Made by a program: the position numbers and the translations under genes. Below the pieces are notes generated by a model that worked only from the letters and a program-made list of their open reading frames with translations, was not told where the DNA came from and made no database searches. Shown here one piece after another: positions 1 through 5,102 of a stretch of 5,154 bases of DNA. The DNA is from an uncultured Eubacteriales bacterium. GTDB lineage: Bacteria > Bacillota_A > Clostridia > Lachnospirales > Lachnospiraceae. The stretch is taken from contig ONVT01000130.1 in NCBI GenBank assembly GCA_900321365.1, positions 1 through 5,154 of the forward strand. Direction: 5' to 3'. Numbering within the stretch: the stretch's first letter is position 1; each line of letters begins with the position of its first letter.

Positions 1-1
1 C

Positions 2-814
2 TCGGTCGTCGGCCTGACAGGAATGCTGGCCGGCGGCATGATCCAGGAGGGTGTGACCATCGGCAGCAAGACGCTGTACTTCAACGTGCCGGCGATTATC
101 ATCATCATGCTGGTCTTCGGCTGCTTTGTGGGCCTGATCAACGGCCTGATCATCACGAAGCTCCAGGTGGCGCCGTTTATCACGACCCTGGGTACCATGT
201 ATATCTGCCGCGGACTCGCGAACCTGCGTTCCGGAGGAGCGACCTTCCCGAACCTGGCTGGCTATGAAGGACTCGGCAATACCGGTTTCAAGGTTCTGGG
301 AAGCAGCTTCGCGAACATTCCTGCCGGCGTCTTTGTCTTTGTAATACTGGCAATCATCTCTGCGATCCTTCTCAAGAAAGTCCCGTTCGGCTGGTATGTG
401 CTGGCAGTGGGCGGCAATGAGAAGAGCGCGAGGCTGTCCGGCATCAAGGCGGACAAGGTCAAGATCATCGTGTACATGATCTCCGGCTTCTGCGCGGCAT
501 GGGTCGGCCTGATCAATACGGCGCAGCTTTCCGCGGCGCATCCGGCCTCCGGCGACGGCTGGGAGATGAACGCCATCGCGGCGACGGTTCTCGGCGGAAC
601 CTCCATGGCGGGCGGATCCGGAACGATCATCGGAACGATCGTAGGCGCATTTGTCATCGGCGTCATCAACGACGGCATGACCATGTGCGGCGTGTCCGAG
701 TTCTGGCAGAAGGTCATCCGCGGTGTCGTGATCATCCTTGCGGTTGTCATCGACCAGACACAGCGCAACCTCCAGGCGAAGATGGCGCTGCAGGCACGCA
801 ACGCAGGCAAGTAA
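2..814 (+). CDS. Sugar ABC transporter permease, RbsC/XylH type (5' partial)
   Basis: This is the inner-membrane channel subunit of a ribose/xylose/galactose-type (CUT2) ABC importer, which works with a periplasmic-type binding protein and an ATPase that should lie upstream of the window. The frame is open from base 2 (S-V-V-G-L-T-G), so the ATG at 23 is internal and the gene is cut by the window edge. About 270 residues are visible, against roughly 310-340 for the family, so only about 50 N-terminal residues are missing. Numbering from base 2, hydrophobic membrane spans are clear, and the hallmark pieces are LVFGCFVGLINGL, PFITTLGTM, the cytoplasmic loop GGNEKSARLSGI (about 137-148), GGTSMAGGSGTIIGT (about 198-212) and the final GVxxFWQxVxxGVVIxxAVxxD block. 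The C-terminus is complete. The isomerase start lies 15 bases after the stop, so the two are almost certainly co-transcribed. The family is secure; the substrate is unknown. Confidence 0.93.
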   Translation, partial: SVVGLTGMLAGGMIQEGVTIGSKTLYFNVPAIIIIMLVFGCFVGLINGLIITKLQVAPFITTLGTMYICRGLANLRSGGATFPNLAGYEGLGNTGFKVLGSSFANIPAGVFVFVILAIISAILLKKVPFGWYVLAVGGNEKSARLSGIKADKVKIIVYMISGFCAAWVGLINTAQLSAAHPASGDGWEMNAIAATVLGGTSMAGGSGTIIGTIVGAFVIGVINDGMTMCGVSEFWQKVIRGVVIILAVVIDQTQRNLQAKMALQARNAGK

Positions 815-822
815 GAAAGGAG
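814..822 (+). promoter_or_regulatory. Ribosome binding site of the isomerase gene
   Basis: AGAAAGGAG directly overlaps the permease stop codon and is a near-perfect Shine-Dalgarno sequence. It lies 7 bases before the ATG at 830 but only 4 bases before the in-frame GTG at 827, so ATG 830 is the better start. The ATG at 825 is in another frame and is followed at once by TGA. Confidence 0.8.
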
Positions 823-829
823 TAATGTG

Positions 830-2254
830 ATGGCAGCAAAGATCAAGCTGGGTTACGCACCCACACGGCGCAGCATCTTCAGCGCGCCGGCCGCCCTTCA
901 GTTCCGCGGACTGATCGCGGACCGCCTGAGGGAGCTCGGCATCGATTTTGTGGATATTACAGATGTAAATGACGAAGGCCTCCTGTTTGACGACGCGGGC
1001 CTTGAGAAGATCACGGAGAAGTTCAGGGCCGAGAAGGTGGACGGGCTCTTCATCCCGCACGCGAATTTCGGCACGGAGTATGAGTGTGCCAGGCTCGCGA
1101 AGGCGCTGGGCGTCCCGGTTCTTCTGTGGGGACCGAGGGATGAGCGGCCGGACGAGAAGGGCATGCGCCTGAGGGACTCCCAGTGCGGCCTGTTCGCGAC
1201 CGGCAAGGTGCTGCGCCGCTTCAAGGTGCCCTTCACCTACATGAACAACTGCAACCTGACGGATCCGGAATTCGAGAGAGGCATAAAAGATTTCCTTGCG
1301 GTATGCAATGTGGTGCGCACCTTCCGCCACACCCGCATCCTTCAGATCGGGCCGCGTCCGTTTGACTTCTGGAGCACGATGTGCAACGAGGGCGAGCTGC
1401 TGGAGAAGTTCAACATCCAGCTGTCCCCGATTCCGCTTCCGGAGCTCTACGCCGAGATGCGCAGGTGGAAGGAAGAGAAGACACAGGTTGCCGAGACCGT
1501 CGCATACTGCAAGGCCAACATGACCTGCGACATCTCCGACGAGTTCCTGAACAACGTCGCCTGCCTGAAGGTGGCGATGAAGAGCCTGGCGGAAAAGTAC
1601 GGCTGCAACGCTGTAGCGATCCAGTGCTGGAACGCGCTGCAGGATGAGATCAAGATCATGCCCTGCGCTGCCAATGCCCTCCTGAACGAAGAAGGCATCC
1701 CGGTTGTCTGTGAGACGGACATTCACGGTGCGATCTCCCAGCTCATCGCGGAGGCCGCTTCCATGAATGAGAAGAGAGTCATGTTCTCTGACTGGACCGT
1801 GCGCCATCCGGACAACGACAACGGCGAGCTTCTGCAACACTGTGGTCCCTGGCCGATCTCCGTGGCGAAGGAGAAGCCCACGATCTGCGTGCCGGTCGCG
1901 TTCCCGCAGAACGGCGCGGTGTCAGCTGAGGCCAAGCACGGCCCCATGAGCCTGGTCCGCTTTGACGGCGACGACGGCGAATATTCGATTCTTCTGGGAC
2001 ACGCGAAGGGCATCGACGGCCCCTGGACCAGAGGTACCTATGTGTGGGTGGAGGTCGCAAACCTGAAGAGACTCGAGGCAAAGGTCGTGGAAGGCCCGTA
2101 CATCCATCACGTGGCCGCCATCCACGGGGACGTGGTTCCGATCGTCTACGAGGCCTGCAAGTACATCGGCGTGAAGCCGGATCTGTACGACCCGATCGAG
2201 GAGAAGGTGAAGGCCTACCTGCACGGGGAAGACGTGGTGTTTGACGAAGTGTAA
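830..2254 (+). CDS. L-fucose/L-arabinose isomerase family protein
   Basis: This is probably a cytoplasmic, divalent-metal-dependent aldose-ketose isomerase. It has 474 residues from ATG 830, which was chosen over GTG 827 for ribosome-site spacing. The N-terminal half is Rossmann-like (KIKLGYAPTRR at the start, FIPHANFGTEYECARLAKALGVPVLLWGPRDE near 75-105, ILQIGPRPFDFW near 170-181). A central block follows with AIQCWNALQDEI (263-274) and VVCETDIHGAI (293-302), then a beta-rich C-terminal domain ending in YIHHVAAIHGD (424-434). By analogy with FucI and AraA, E295, D297 and a C-terminal His (426, 427 or 432) are candidate metal ligands; this is inference from position and chemistry. E. coli FucI is about 590 residues, so this belongs to the shorter, less characterised branch. 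Possible substrates include fucose, arabinose or another aldose. Sulfoquinovose isomerases (SqvD) also come from this superfamily and cannot be excluded, although no sulfo-sugar pathway gene is visible. It sits in an operon with the upstream permease. Confidence 0.85.
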   Translation: MAAKIKLGYAPTRRSIFSAPAALQFRGLIADRLRELGIDFVDITDVNDEGLLFDDAGLEKITEKFRAEKVDGLFIPHANFGTEYECARLAKALGVPVLLWGPRDERPDEKGMRLRDSQCGLFATGKVLRRFKVPFTYMNNCNLTDPEFERGIKDFLAVCNVVRTFRHTRILQIGPRPFDFWSTMCNEGELLEKFNIQLSPIPLPELYAEMRRWKEEKTQVAETVAYCKANMTCDISDEFLNNVACLKVAMKSLAEKYGCNAVAIQCWNALQDEIKIMPCAANALLNEEGIPVVCETDIHGAISQLIAEAASMNEKRVMFSDWTVRHPDNDNGELLQHCGPWPISVAKEKPTICVPVAFPQNGAVSAEAKHGPMSLVRFDGDDGEYSILLGHAKGIDGPWTRGTYVWVEVANLKRLEAKVVEGPYIHHVAAIHGDVVPIVYEACKYIGVKPDLYDPIEEKVKAYLHGEDVVFDEV

Positions 2255-2261
2255 ATAATCA

Positions 2262-2296
2262 CGGCGCCCCTGCCGGCAGATCAGGCAGGGGCGCCG
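2262..2296 (+). terminator. Strong GC hairpin after the isomerase gene
   Basis: A perfect 13-bp stem (2262-2274 pairing with 2284-2296) closes a 9-base loop, starting 7 bases after the isomerase stop. There is no T-run on the + strand side (GTGCATGAAAAG follows), so as an intrinsic terminator it is atypical. It may instead protect the 3' end of the operon mRNA or lower expression of the downstream repressor. On the minus strand the stem is followed by the modestly T-rich TGATTATTT, but no minus-strand gene is visible that would use it. Confidence 0.6.
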
Positions 2297-2330
2297 GTGC
2301 ATGAAAAGCGTACATGTTAGCCGTAAATGA

Positions 2331-2338
2331 CTTCGAAG
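2331..2338. promoter_or_regulatory. Short palindrome upstream of the LacI-type gene, possible operator core
   Basis: CTTCGAAG is a perfect 8-bp palindrome, 29 bases before the repressor start codon. LacI-family operators are usually longer palindromes with a central CG, which this has. The symmetry does not extend outward (A on both sides), so this is only a weak candidate for an autoregulatory site. No convincing -35/-10 pair was found in the 71 bases between the hairpin and the gene. Confidence 0.2.
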
Positions 2339-2367
2339 ATTGACACCAGAAAGAGAAGGGCGGAAAA

Positions 2368-3375
2368 ATGAAGGTAAACATACGCAGGATCAGTGAGTTG
2401 ACAGGCTTCTCTCCTGCCACGGTATCCAACGCGCTGAACCACAAGAAGGGCGTGAACGCGGAAACCGCGGCGAAGATCCTTGCTGTGGCGAAGGAGCTTG
2501 GCTATAACGAGGAGAGCAGGATCTCCAGGATCAAGTTTGTCACATTCAAAAAATACGGGAATGTAGTGGAGGACACTCCCTTCTTTCCGCTGATGGTTGC
2601 GGGGGTGGAGGAAGAATGCCGCACCCTTGGACTGGACATGATCCTGATCAACCTGGACAGGAGACAGGCGAACTTCGACGAAGTGTTTACCGGAATCTGT
2701 GAAGACAAAACTTCTGCGGTGATCCTGCTGGGAACCGAGCTGGAGGATGAAGACATCGACCTGGTCAGGCGCCTGCCGCATCCCTTCGTAATCATCGACT
2801 ACTGGAAGGAAGACATGTCATTTGATACGGTGCTGATCAACAATGCGGACGCGGCCCGCATGGCCACGGAGTACCTGGTGGAAAAGGGCCACAAGAAGAT
2901 CGGCTACCTCAAGGGGAGTTTCCGGATCAAGCCGTTCCGCTCCAGATATGCCGGTTATAAGAATGCTCTGGACAGGGCAGGAATTCCGGTTGTGGAGGAC
3001 TATATTGTGGAGCTTTCCCCGACCATGGACCAGGCTTACCAGGATATGAAGGAGTTTCTGACCCGGAAGCCGAAGCCAAAGCTCCCGAGCGCATTTTTCG
3101 CGGACAACGACATGATCGCCCTCGGCGCGATGAAGGCCATGTGGGAGTGCGGAATCCGCATCCCGGAGGACGTGTCGATCGTCGGCTTTGACGACCTGAC
3201 CTTCTCCTCCATCGCCAACCCGCCTCTGACAACCCTCCGGGTCCCCAAGCAGGACATGGGACGCGTGGCTGTCCGCCGTCTGAGGGACATGATGAAGGAC
3301 GCCCCGGGCCTGCACCTGAAGACGCAGGTATGCACGGAGTTTGTCGAGAGGCAGAGCGTGAGGGAGATGAGGTAG
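2368..3375 (+). CDS. LacI/GalR-family transcriptional regulator
   Basis: This is a DNA-binding, sugar-responsive regulator of 335 residues, the usual LacI length. The start ATG follows a purine-rich GAAGGGCGG site by about 5-10 bases. The N-terminal helix-turn-helix covers about residues 3-24 (IRRISELTGFSPATVSNALN), followed by the third helix AETAAKILAVAKELGYN (31-47). The hinge just after it (EESRISR) lacks the usual alanine/arginine-rich form. From about 55 onward it has the periplasmic-binding-protein-like effector domain: R192 in RSRYAGY, FADNDMIALGAMKAMWECGIRIPEDVS (244-270), the diagnostic VGFDDLTFS (272-280) and LTTLRVPKQDMGRVAVRRL (287-305). It probably controls the permease-isomerase operon just upstream, from which it is separated by 113 bases and a hairpin. 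Whether it represses or activates, and which sugar it senses, cannot be told from the sequence. Confidence 0.93.
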   Translation: MKVNIRRISELTGFSPATVSNALNHKKGVNAETAAKILAVAKELGYNEESRISRIKFVTFKKYGNVVEDTPFFPLMVAGVEEECRTLGLDMILINLDRRQANFDEVFTGICEDKTSAVILLGTELEDEDIDLVRRLPHPFVIIDYWKEDMSFDTVLINNADAARMATEYLVEKGHKKIGYLKGSFRIKPFRSRYAGYKNALDRAGIPVVEDYIVELSPTMDQAYQDMKEFLTRKPKPKLPSAFFADNDMIALGAMKAMWECGIRIPEDVSIVGFDDLTFSSIANPPLTTLRVPKQDMGRVAVRRLRDMMKDAPGLHLKTQVCTEFVERQSVREMR

Positions 3376-3412
3376 TTCACATCCGCAGAGTATCATTTGT
3401 TAATAAATAAGC

Positions 3413-3438
3413 GATCCGGCCGGTATTCTGGCCGGATC
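3413..3438 (+). terminator. Terminator of the LacI-type gene
   Basis: A perfect 9-bp stem (3413-3421 with 3430-3438, GATCCGGCC/GGCCGGATC) with an 8-base loop lies 37 bases after the regulator stop. It is followed by the T-rich ATTCTGTAT and preceded by the A-rich AATAAATAAG, so it could also work on the other strand. It marks the boundary between the metabolic region and the recombination scar. Confidence 0.7.
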
Positions 3439-3473
3439 ATTCTGTATCCACTCATTAACAGGAAGCTCAGCTT

Positions 3474-3773
3474 GTGTGGAGGTCAGGCTTTTGGCGCTGT
3501 AATCATCTTGGCCTCGGCACGAAGAGACCGCTCCGTGTGGCTGCCTACTGCCGTGTTTCAACGGAGGAGGAACGGCAGAAGGATTCCTTTGAAAACCAGT
3601 GGATGTTTTTCAAAAAAGCCATTGAAGAGCATCCTGACTGGCTGTTTGCCGGGATCTTCGGTGACAACGCGAAGACGGGCACTTCGGTGGTGAAACGGTA
3701 CGGTTTCCAGAGCATGATGCGCCAGGCGGAGAAGGGAAGCATCGACTACATTATTACGAAAAGCATGCGCTGA
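3474..3773 (+). pseudogene. Large serine recombinase, N-terminal catalytic fragment
   Basis: About 99 residues survive of a site-specific recombinase that is normally around 500 or more residues long. RPLRVAAYCRVSTEEE is the classic start of the resolvase domain and contains the nucleophilic serine (S29 counting from GTG 3474). SFENQ, the EEHPDWLFAGIFGDNAKTGTS segment and IDYIITKS follow in the expected order. In intact relatives ITKS continues as (I/V)SRFARN, which carries catalytic arginines. Here it reads S-M-R and stops, so the rest of the catalytic core, the recombinase domain, the zinc ribbon and the coiled coil are all gone. GTG 3474 has an AGGAAG 8 bases upstream, but the first 15 residues are atypical and the original start may also be lost. 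The abrupt break suggests a deletion near 3765. It is probably non-functional: a relic of an integrated element. Confidence 0.8.
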
Positions 3774-3867
3774 TGGTTACAAGCTCGGCAACTTCATTGT
3801 GACTACGAAGAGCAAGAAGAGAATGGATGAGCTGAACCATCTGGTAGGAGCCGGACCAAGAACATGA
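3772..3867 (+). other. Unidentified reading-frame tail after the recombinase break
   Basis: One frame off the recombinase frame, codons 3772-3864 read D-G-Y-K-L-G-N-F-I-V-T-T and on through MDELNHLVGAG to a TGA at 3865-3867. A good terminator begins 8 bases later, the layout expected for the 3' end of a real gene. I do not recognise the protein. It may be the end of a mobile-element gene joined to the recombinase head by a deletion, or chance coding of about 30 codons. There is no start codon with a ribosome site. Confidence 0.25.
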
Positions 3868-3874
3868 GATTATA

Positions 3875-3902
3875 GGGCGTCTCTTCTTCGGAGGAGGCGT
3901 TC
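3875..3902 (+). terminator. Intrinsic terminator with cUUCGg loop
   Basis: A 12-bp stem (3875-3886 with 3891-3902, including several G-U pairs in RNA) closes on TTCG flanked by C and G, the exceptionally stable cUUCGg tetraloop. TTTATGT follows on the + strand. It lies immediately past the minus-strand PBECR4-like stop (3904-3906), so it may also end that transcript from the other side, although no T-run follows in that direction. The good form on the + strand implies that a + strand gene once ended here. Confidence 0.7.
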
Positions 3903-3903
3903 T

Positions 3904-4449
3904 TTATGTGGAAGACTGCCTGTATGACGAAGAAACAAAGATTGTTTCACAAGACCCATCATCGATGTTCTCTTTTGATATCTTCAGGGTTTTCAGCTTC
4001 AAGCAGCGGTTCAAATTATTCAACTGATCTTCCCTTGCAGTGAAGATGGTCACAGGTTCACCTTCATCTATAAAAAACATCACGGTGTTATCTGAAAGGA
4101 TGTAATCGGATTGAATCGAGGAACCGGGAAACCGATGTTTATGAAGGCGAAATACAAGATTATTTGATTCGATCAGCTTCTTTAAAGTGCAAATACAGGT
4201 CCACCGATCTATCAATTCGTCTGAAATATCCCCCTGAATCAATTTATCATCTTGTAGTATCTGGTCCAGGGCGCTCTTCTTGTTCTTGAATCGCGCTATA
4301 TCTTTTTTATGCAAACCGGCCAGATGATGGAAGTTTTCTTTTGGGAACGAGAGAATCAAACTATCGGACTTCCCCTTATGTCCTAAGAGGAAATAATATC
4401 GATGGTGCATGAGCTCTTTATATGATAAAGCGGCATCATATAGTGTCAC
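3904..4449 (-). CDS. PBECR4-like protein (predicted BECR-fold nuclease)
   Basis: This protein of 181 residues resembles the PBECR4 family (phage barnase-EndoU-colicin E5/D-RelE-like). The family is predicted from fold comparison to be RNases and is found in phages, conjugative elements and Firmicutes accessory DNA. Recognisable parts are the opening YKELMHHRYYFLLGHKG, the family-typical FPKENFHHLAGLHK (35-48, with H41 and H42), the helical KDIARFKNKKSALDQIL and the late beta region SDYILSDNTVMFFIDEGEPVTIF (114-136). The start is taken as GTG 4449, because an in-frame TGA lies only four codons upstream (4459-4461) and the first residues already match the family opening. The ribosome site is weak (GGGAATGAAG, close but not well placed), so an ATG 13 codons in is possible. 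Codon and base use is clearly more AT-rich than the sugar operon. No obvious promoter lies in the 27 bases before it; expression probably depends on the upstream minus-strand promoter. The family call comes from recalled pattern, not a search. Confidence 0.65.
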   Translation of the reverse strand: MTLYDAALSYKELMHHRYYFLLGHKGKSDSLILSFPKENFHHLAGLHKKDIARFKNKKSALDQILQDDKLIQGDISDELIDRWTCICTLKKLIESNNLVFRLHKHRFPGSSIQSDYILSDNTVMFFIDEGEPVTIFTAREDQLNNLNRCLKLKTLKISKENIDDGSCETIFVSSSYRQSST

Positions 4450-4473
4450 GATGTATCTTCATTCCCGTTCATA

Positions 4474-4636
4474 GCAAAAGCGCGGTCAAAGCCGCGCCTC
4501 AAAAACGTGTTTTCTTTCGCTCTTTCAGGCTATCCAGTTTGTGGTTCCCACGTAACCCCCGTTGGGCTCTGCAAGACACCGCATACTGGAACGACATCCG
4601 CTTCGCAGCCCGAGATGAGCTCAAGTCTCATCTGCT
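4474..4636 (-). ncRNA. Structured small RNA or attenuator leader, unidentified class
   Basis: A near-consensus promoter and an intrinsic terminator enclose about 160 nt with no convincing ORF. The predicted RNA starts near 4636 and has three elements. The first is a 7-bp hairpin (4627-4633 with 4613-4619, AGATGAG/CTCATCT). The second is a long interrupted stem, with 4585-4590 pairing with 4533-4538, then 4578-4583 with 4540-4545 (one mismatch), then a smaller C/G-rich core. The third, after an A-rich GAAAGAGCGAAAGAAAAC linker, is the terminator. It does not match the conserved motifs I know for tmRNA, RNase P RNA, SRP RNA, T-boxes or common riboswitches. The interrupted long stem and the size weakly recall 6S RNA, but there is no closing stem joining the two ends. 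The terminator ends about 27 nt before the PBECR4-like start on the same strand, so an attenuator role is equally possible. Confidence 0.55.
4476..4497 (-). terminator. Terminator between the small RNA and the PBECR4-like gene
   Basis: On the minus strand GCGCGG, a 6-base loop (CTTTGA) and CCGCGC are followed at once by TTTT (4476-4479), a textbook intrinsic terminator. Its only plausible user is the transcript from the promoter at 4643-4672. The PBECR4-like GTG lies about 27 bases beyond, so that gene would be read only by readthrough unless it has a promoter I cannot see. Confidence 0.75.
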
Positions 4637-4642
4637 ATCTGT

Positions 4643-4672
4643 ATTGTAGCCTGAGAATAAATCAGCTGTCAA
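4643..4672 (-). promoter_or_regulatory. Sigma-A promoter of the minus-strand RNA
   Basis: On the minus strand a perfect -35 box TTGACA (4667-4672) is followed after 18 bases by TACAAT (4643-4648), one mismatch from the consensus -10. Transcription should begin near 4635-4636. It is the best promoter in the window and the only clear one on the minus strand upstream of the PBECR4-like gene. Confidence 0.75.
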
Positions 4673-4675
4673 TAG

Positions 4676-4877
4676 GTTTCGATAATCACGCAACAGCTTG
4701 ATTCGGAATTGGATATTGTGGATATTACACCTCGGACTGATGCTGATAAAGGTCTGCGTACTCACTTTTTATACCCCCGGAAAGGTTCATTCCGCAAATA
4801 AAAAAGTTCGGAAAAAGAAAGTAGATTTGCAAATCAAAAATAATCTTCATTGTCGAGCATGCCTTTCTGCAGAGTAA
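4676..4877. other. AT-rich spacer with no identifiable gene
   Basis: No gene with a start codon and ribosome site is seen here. One + strand frame is open from 4676 to a TAA at 4799-4801 and includes D-I-V-D-I-T-P-R-T-D, but it lacks a credible start. A small CGGAA/TTCCG stem-loop with a 7-base loop occurs around 4778-4794, followed by A-rich rather than T-rich DNA on the + strand. The frame of the following ORF is closed by a TAA at 4875-4877. Confidence 0.4.
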
Positions 4878-5102
4878 GTGTTGAATGGGAAGTATGCAGC
4901 GGCGATAGAGAATAAAGGAATTGAGAAAGGGATTGAAAGGGGAATTGAGAAAGGAGTCGAGAGGGGAATTGAAAAGGGCTTAAAAGCTCTGGTGCAAAGC
5001 CTCAGAGAGTATATCAAGGACTTTGATTCCCTGTATAAAGCTGTGACGAAAAACGAAGACTATAAGAATGTATCCCGGGAAGAAGTGATGAAGTATTACT
5101 GA
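4878..5102 (+). CDS. Small KGIE-repeat protein, probable C-terminal remnant of an Rpn-family nuclease
   Basis: The ORF is 74 codons from GTG 4878, which directly follows an in-frame TAA and has no good ribosome site. It opens with L-N-G-K-Y-A-A-A-I-E-N, then a charged helix of five tetrapeptides (GIEK/GIER type, residues 14-33), then LKALVQSLREYIKDFDSLYKAVTKNEDY, ending NVSREEVMKYY. This arrangement is typical of the C-terminal tail of Rpn family recombination-promoting nucleases/putative transposases (PD-(D/E)XK fold), which are common in Lachnospiraceae and usually about 250-300 residues. The nuclease domain that should precede the repeats is absent. It is therefore most likely a decayed fragment, though it could be translated as a short coiled-coil protein. 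The assignment rests on the tail alone and is moderate. Confidence 0.45.
   Translation: MLNGKYAAAIENKGIEKGIERGIEKGVERGIEKGLKALVQSLREYIKDFDSLYKAVTKNEDYKNVSREEVMKYY
4917..4976 (+). repeat. Five 12-bp coding repeats (G-I/V-E-K/R)
   Basis: Five tandem, imperfect 12-base units (GGAATTGAGAAA type) lie in frame within the KGIE-repeat ORF, encoding GIEK, GIER, GIEK, GVER and GIEK. Units differ mainly at third positions and at K versus R. Gain or loss of a unit would keep the frame and only lengthen or shorten the charged helix. Confidence 0.8.

Noticed and set aside
262..846. Long minus-strand open frame opposite the permease
   Set aside because: It mirrors the strongly GC-biased permease gene, has no recognisable domain or ribosome site, and the + strand product is unmistakable.
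1922..2302. Minus-strand open frame across the isomerase 3' end and hairpin
   Set aside because: It is antisense to a clear conserved gene, has no ribosome site and its composition is that of a shadow frame.
2340..2368. TTGACA at 2340-2345 as a -35 box for the LacI-type gene
   Set aside because: The position 17 bases downstream holds no -10-like sequence and coincides with the start codon, so it cannot be the promoter of this gene.
3397..3693. + strand open frame overlapping the recombinase fragment
   Set aside because: It runs through the terminator hairpin and the recombinase coding region in another frame; the recombinase frame carries the family motifs.
4474..4636. T-box leader because of GUGGGAACCAC in the RNA
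   Set aside because: The T-box core needs a UGGN-ACC bulge with a matching antiterminator and a specifier loop; the sequence here has an extra base and no such elements, and the downstream gene is not an aminoacyl-tRNA or amino-acid gene.
4422..4701. Two overlapping + strand open frames in the small RNA region
   Set aside because: They have no ribosome sites or recognisable protein features and cover the minus-strand promoter, stems and terminator, which explain the sequence better.
4917..4976. The 12-bp tandem units as a CRISPR or non-coding repeat array
   Set aside because: The units are contiguous with no spacers and are explained as codons for a repetitive charged helix.
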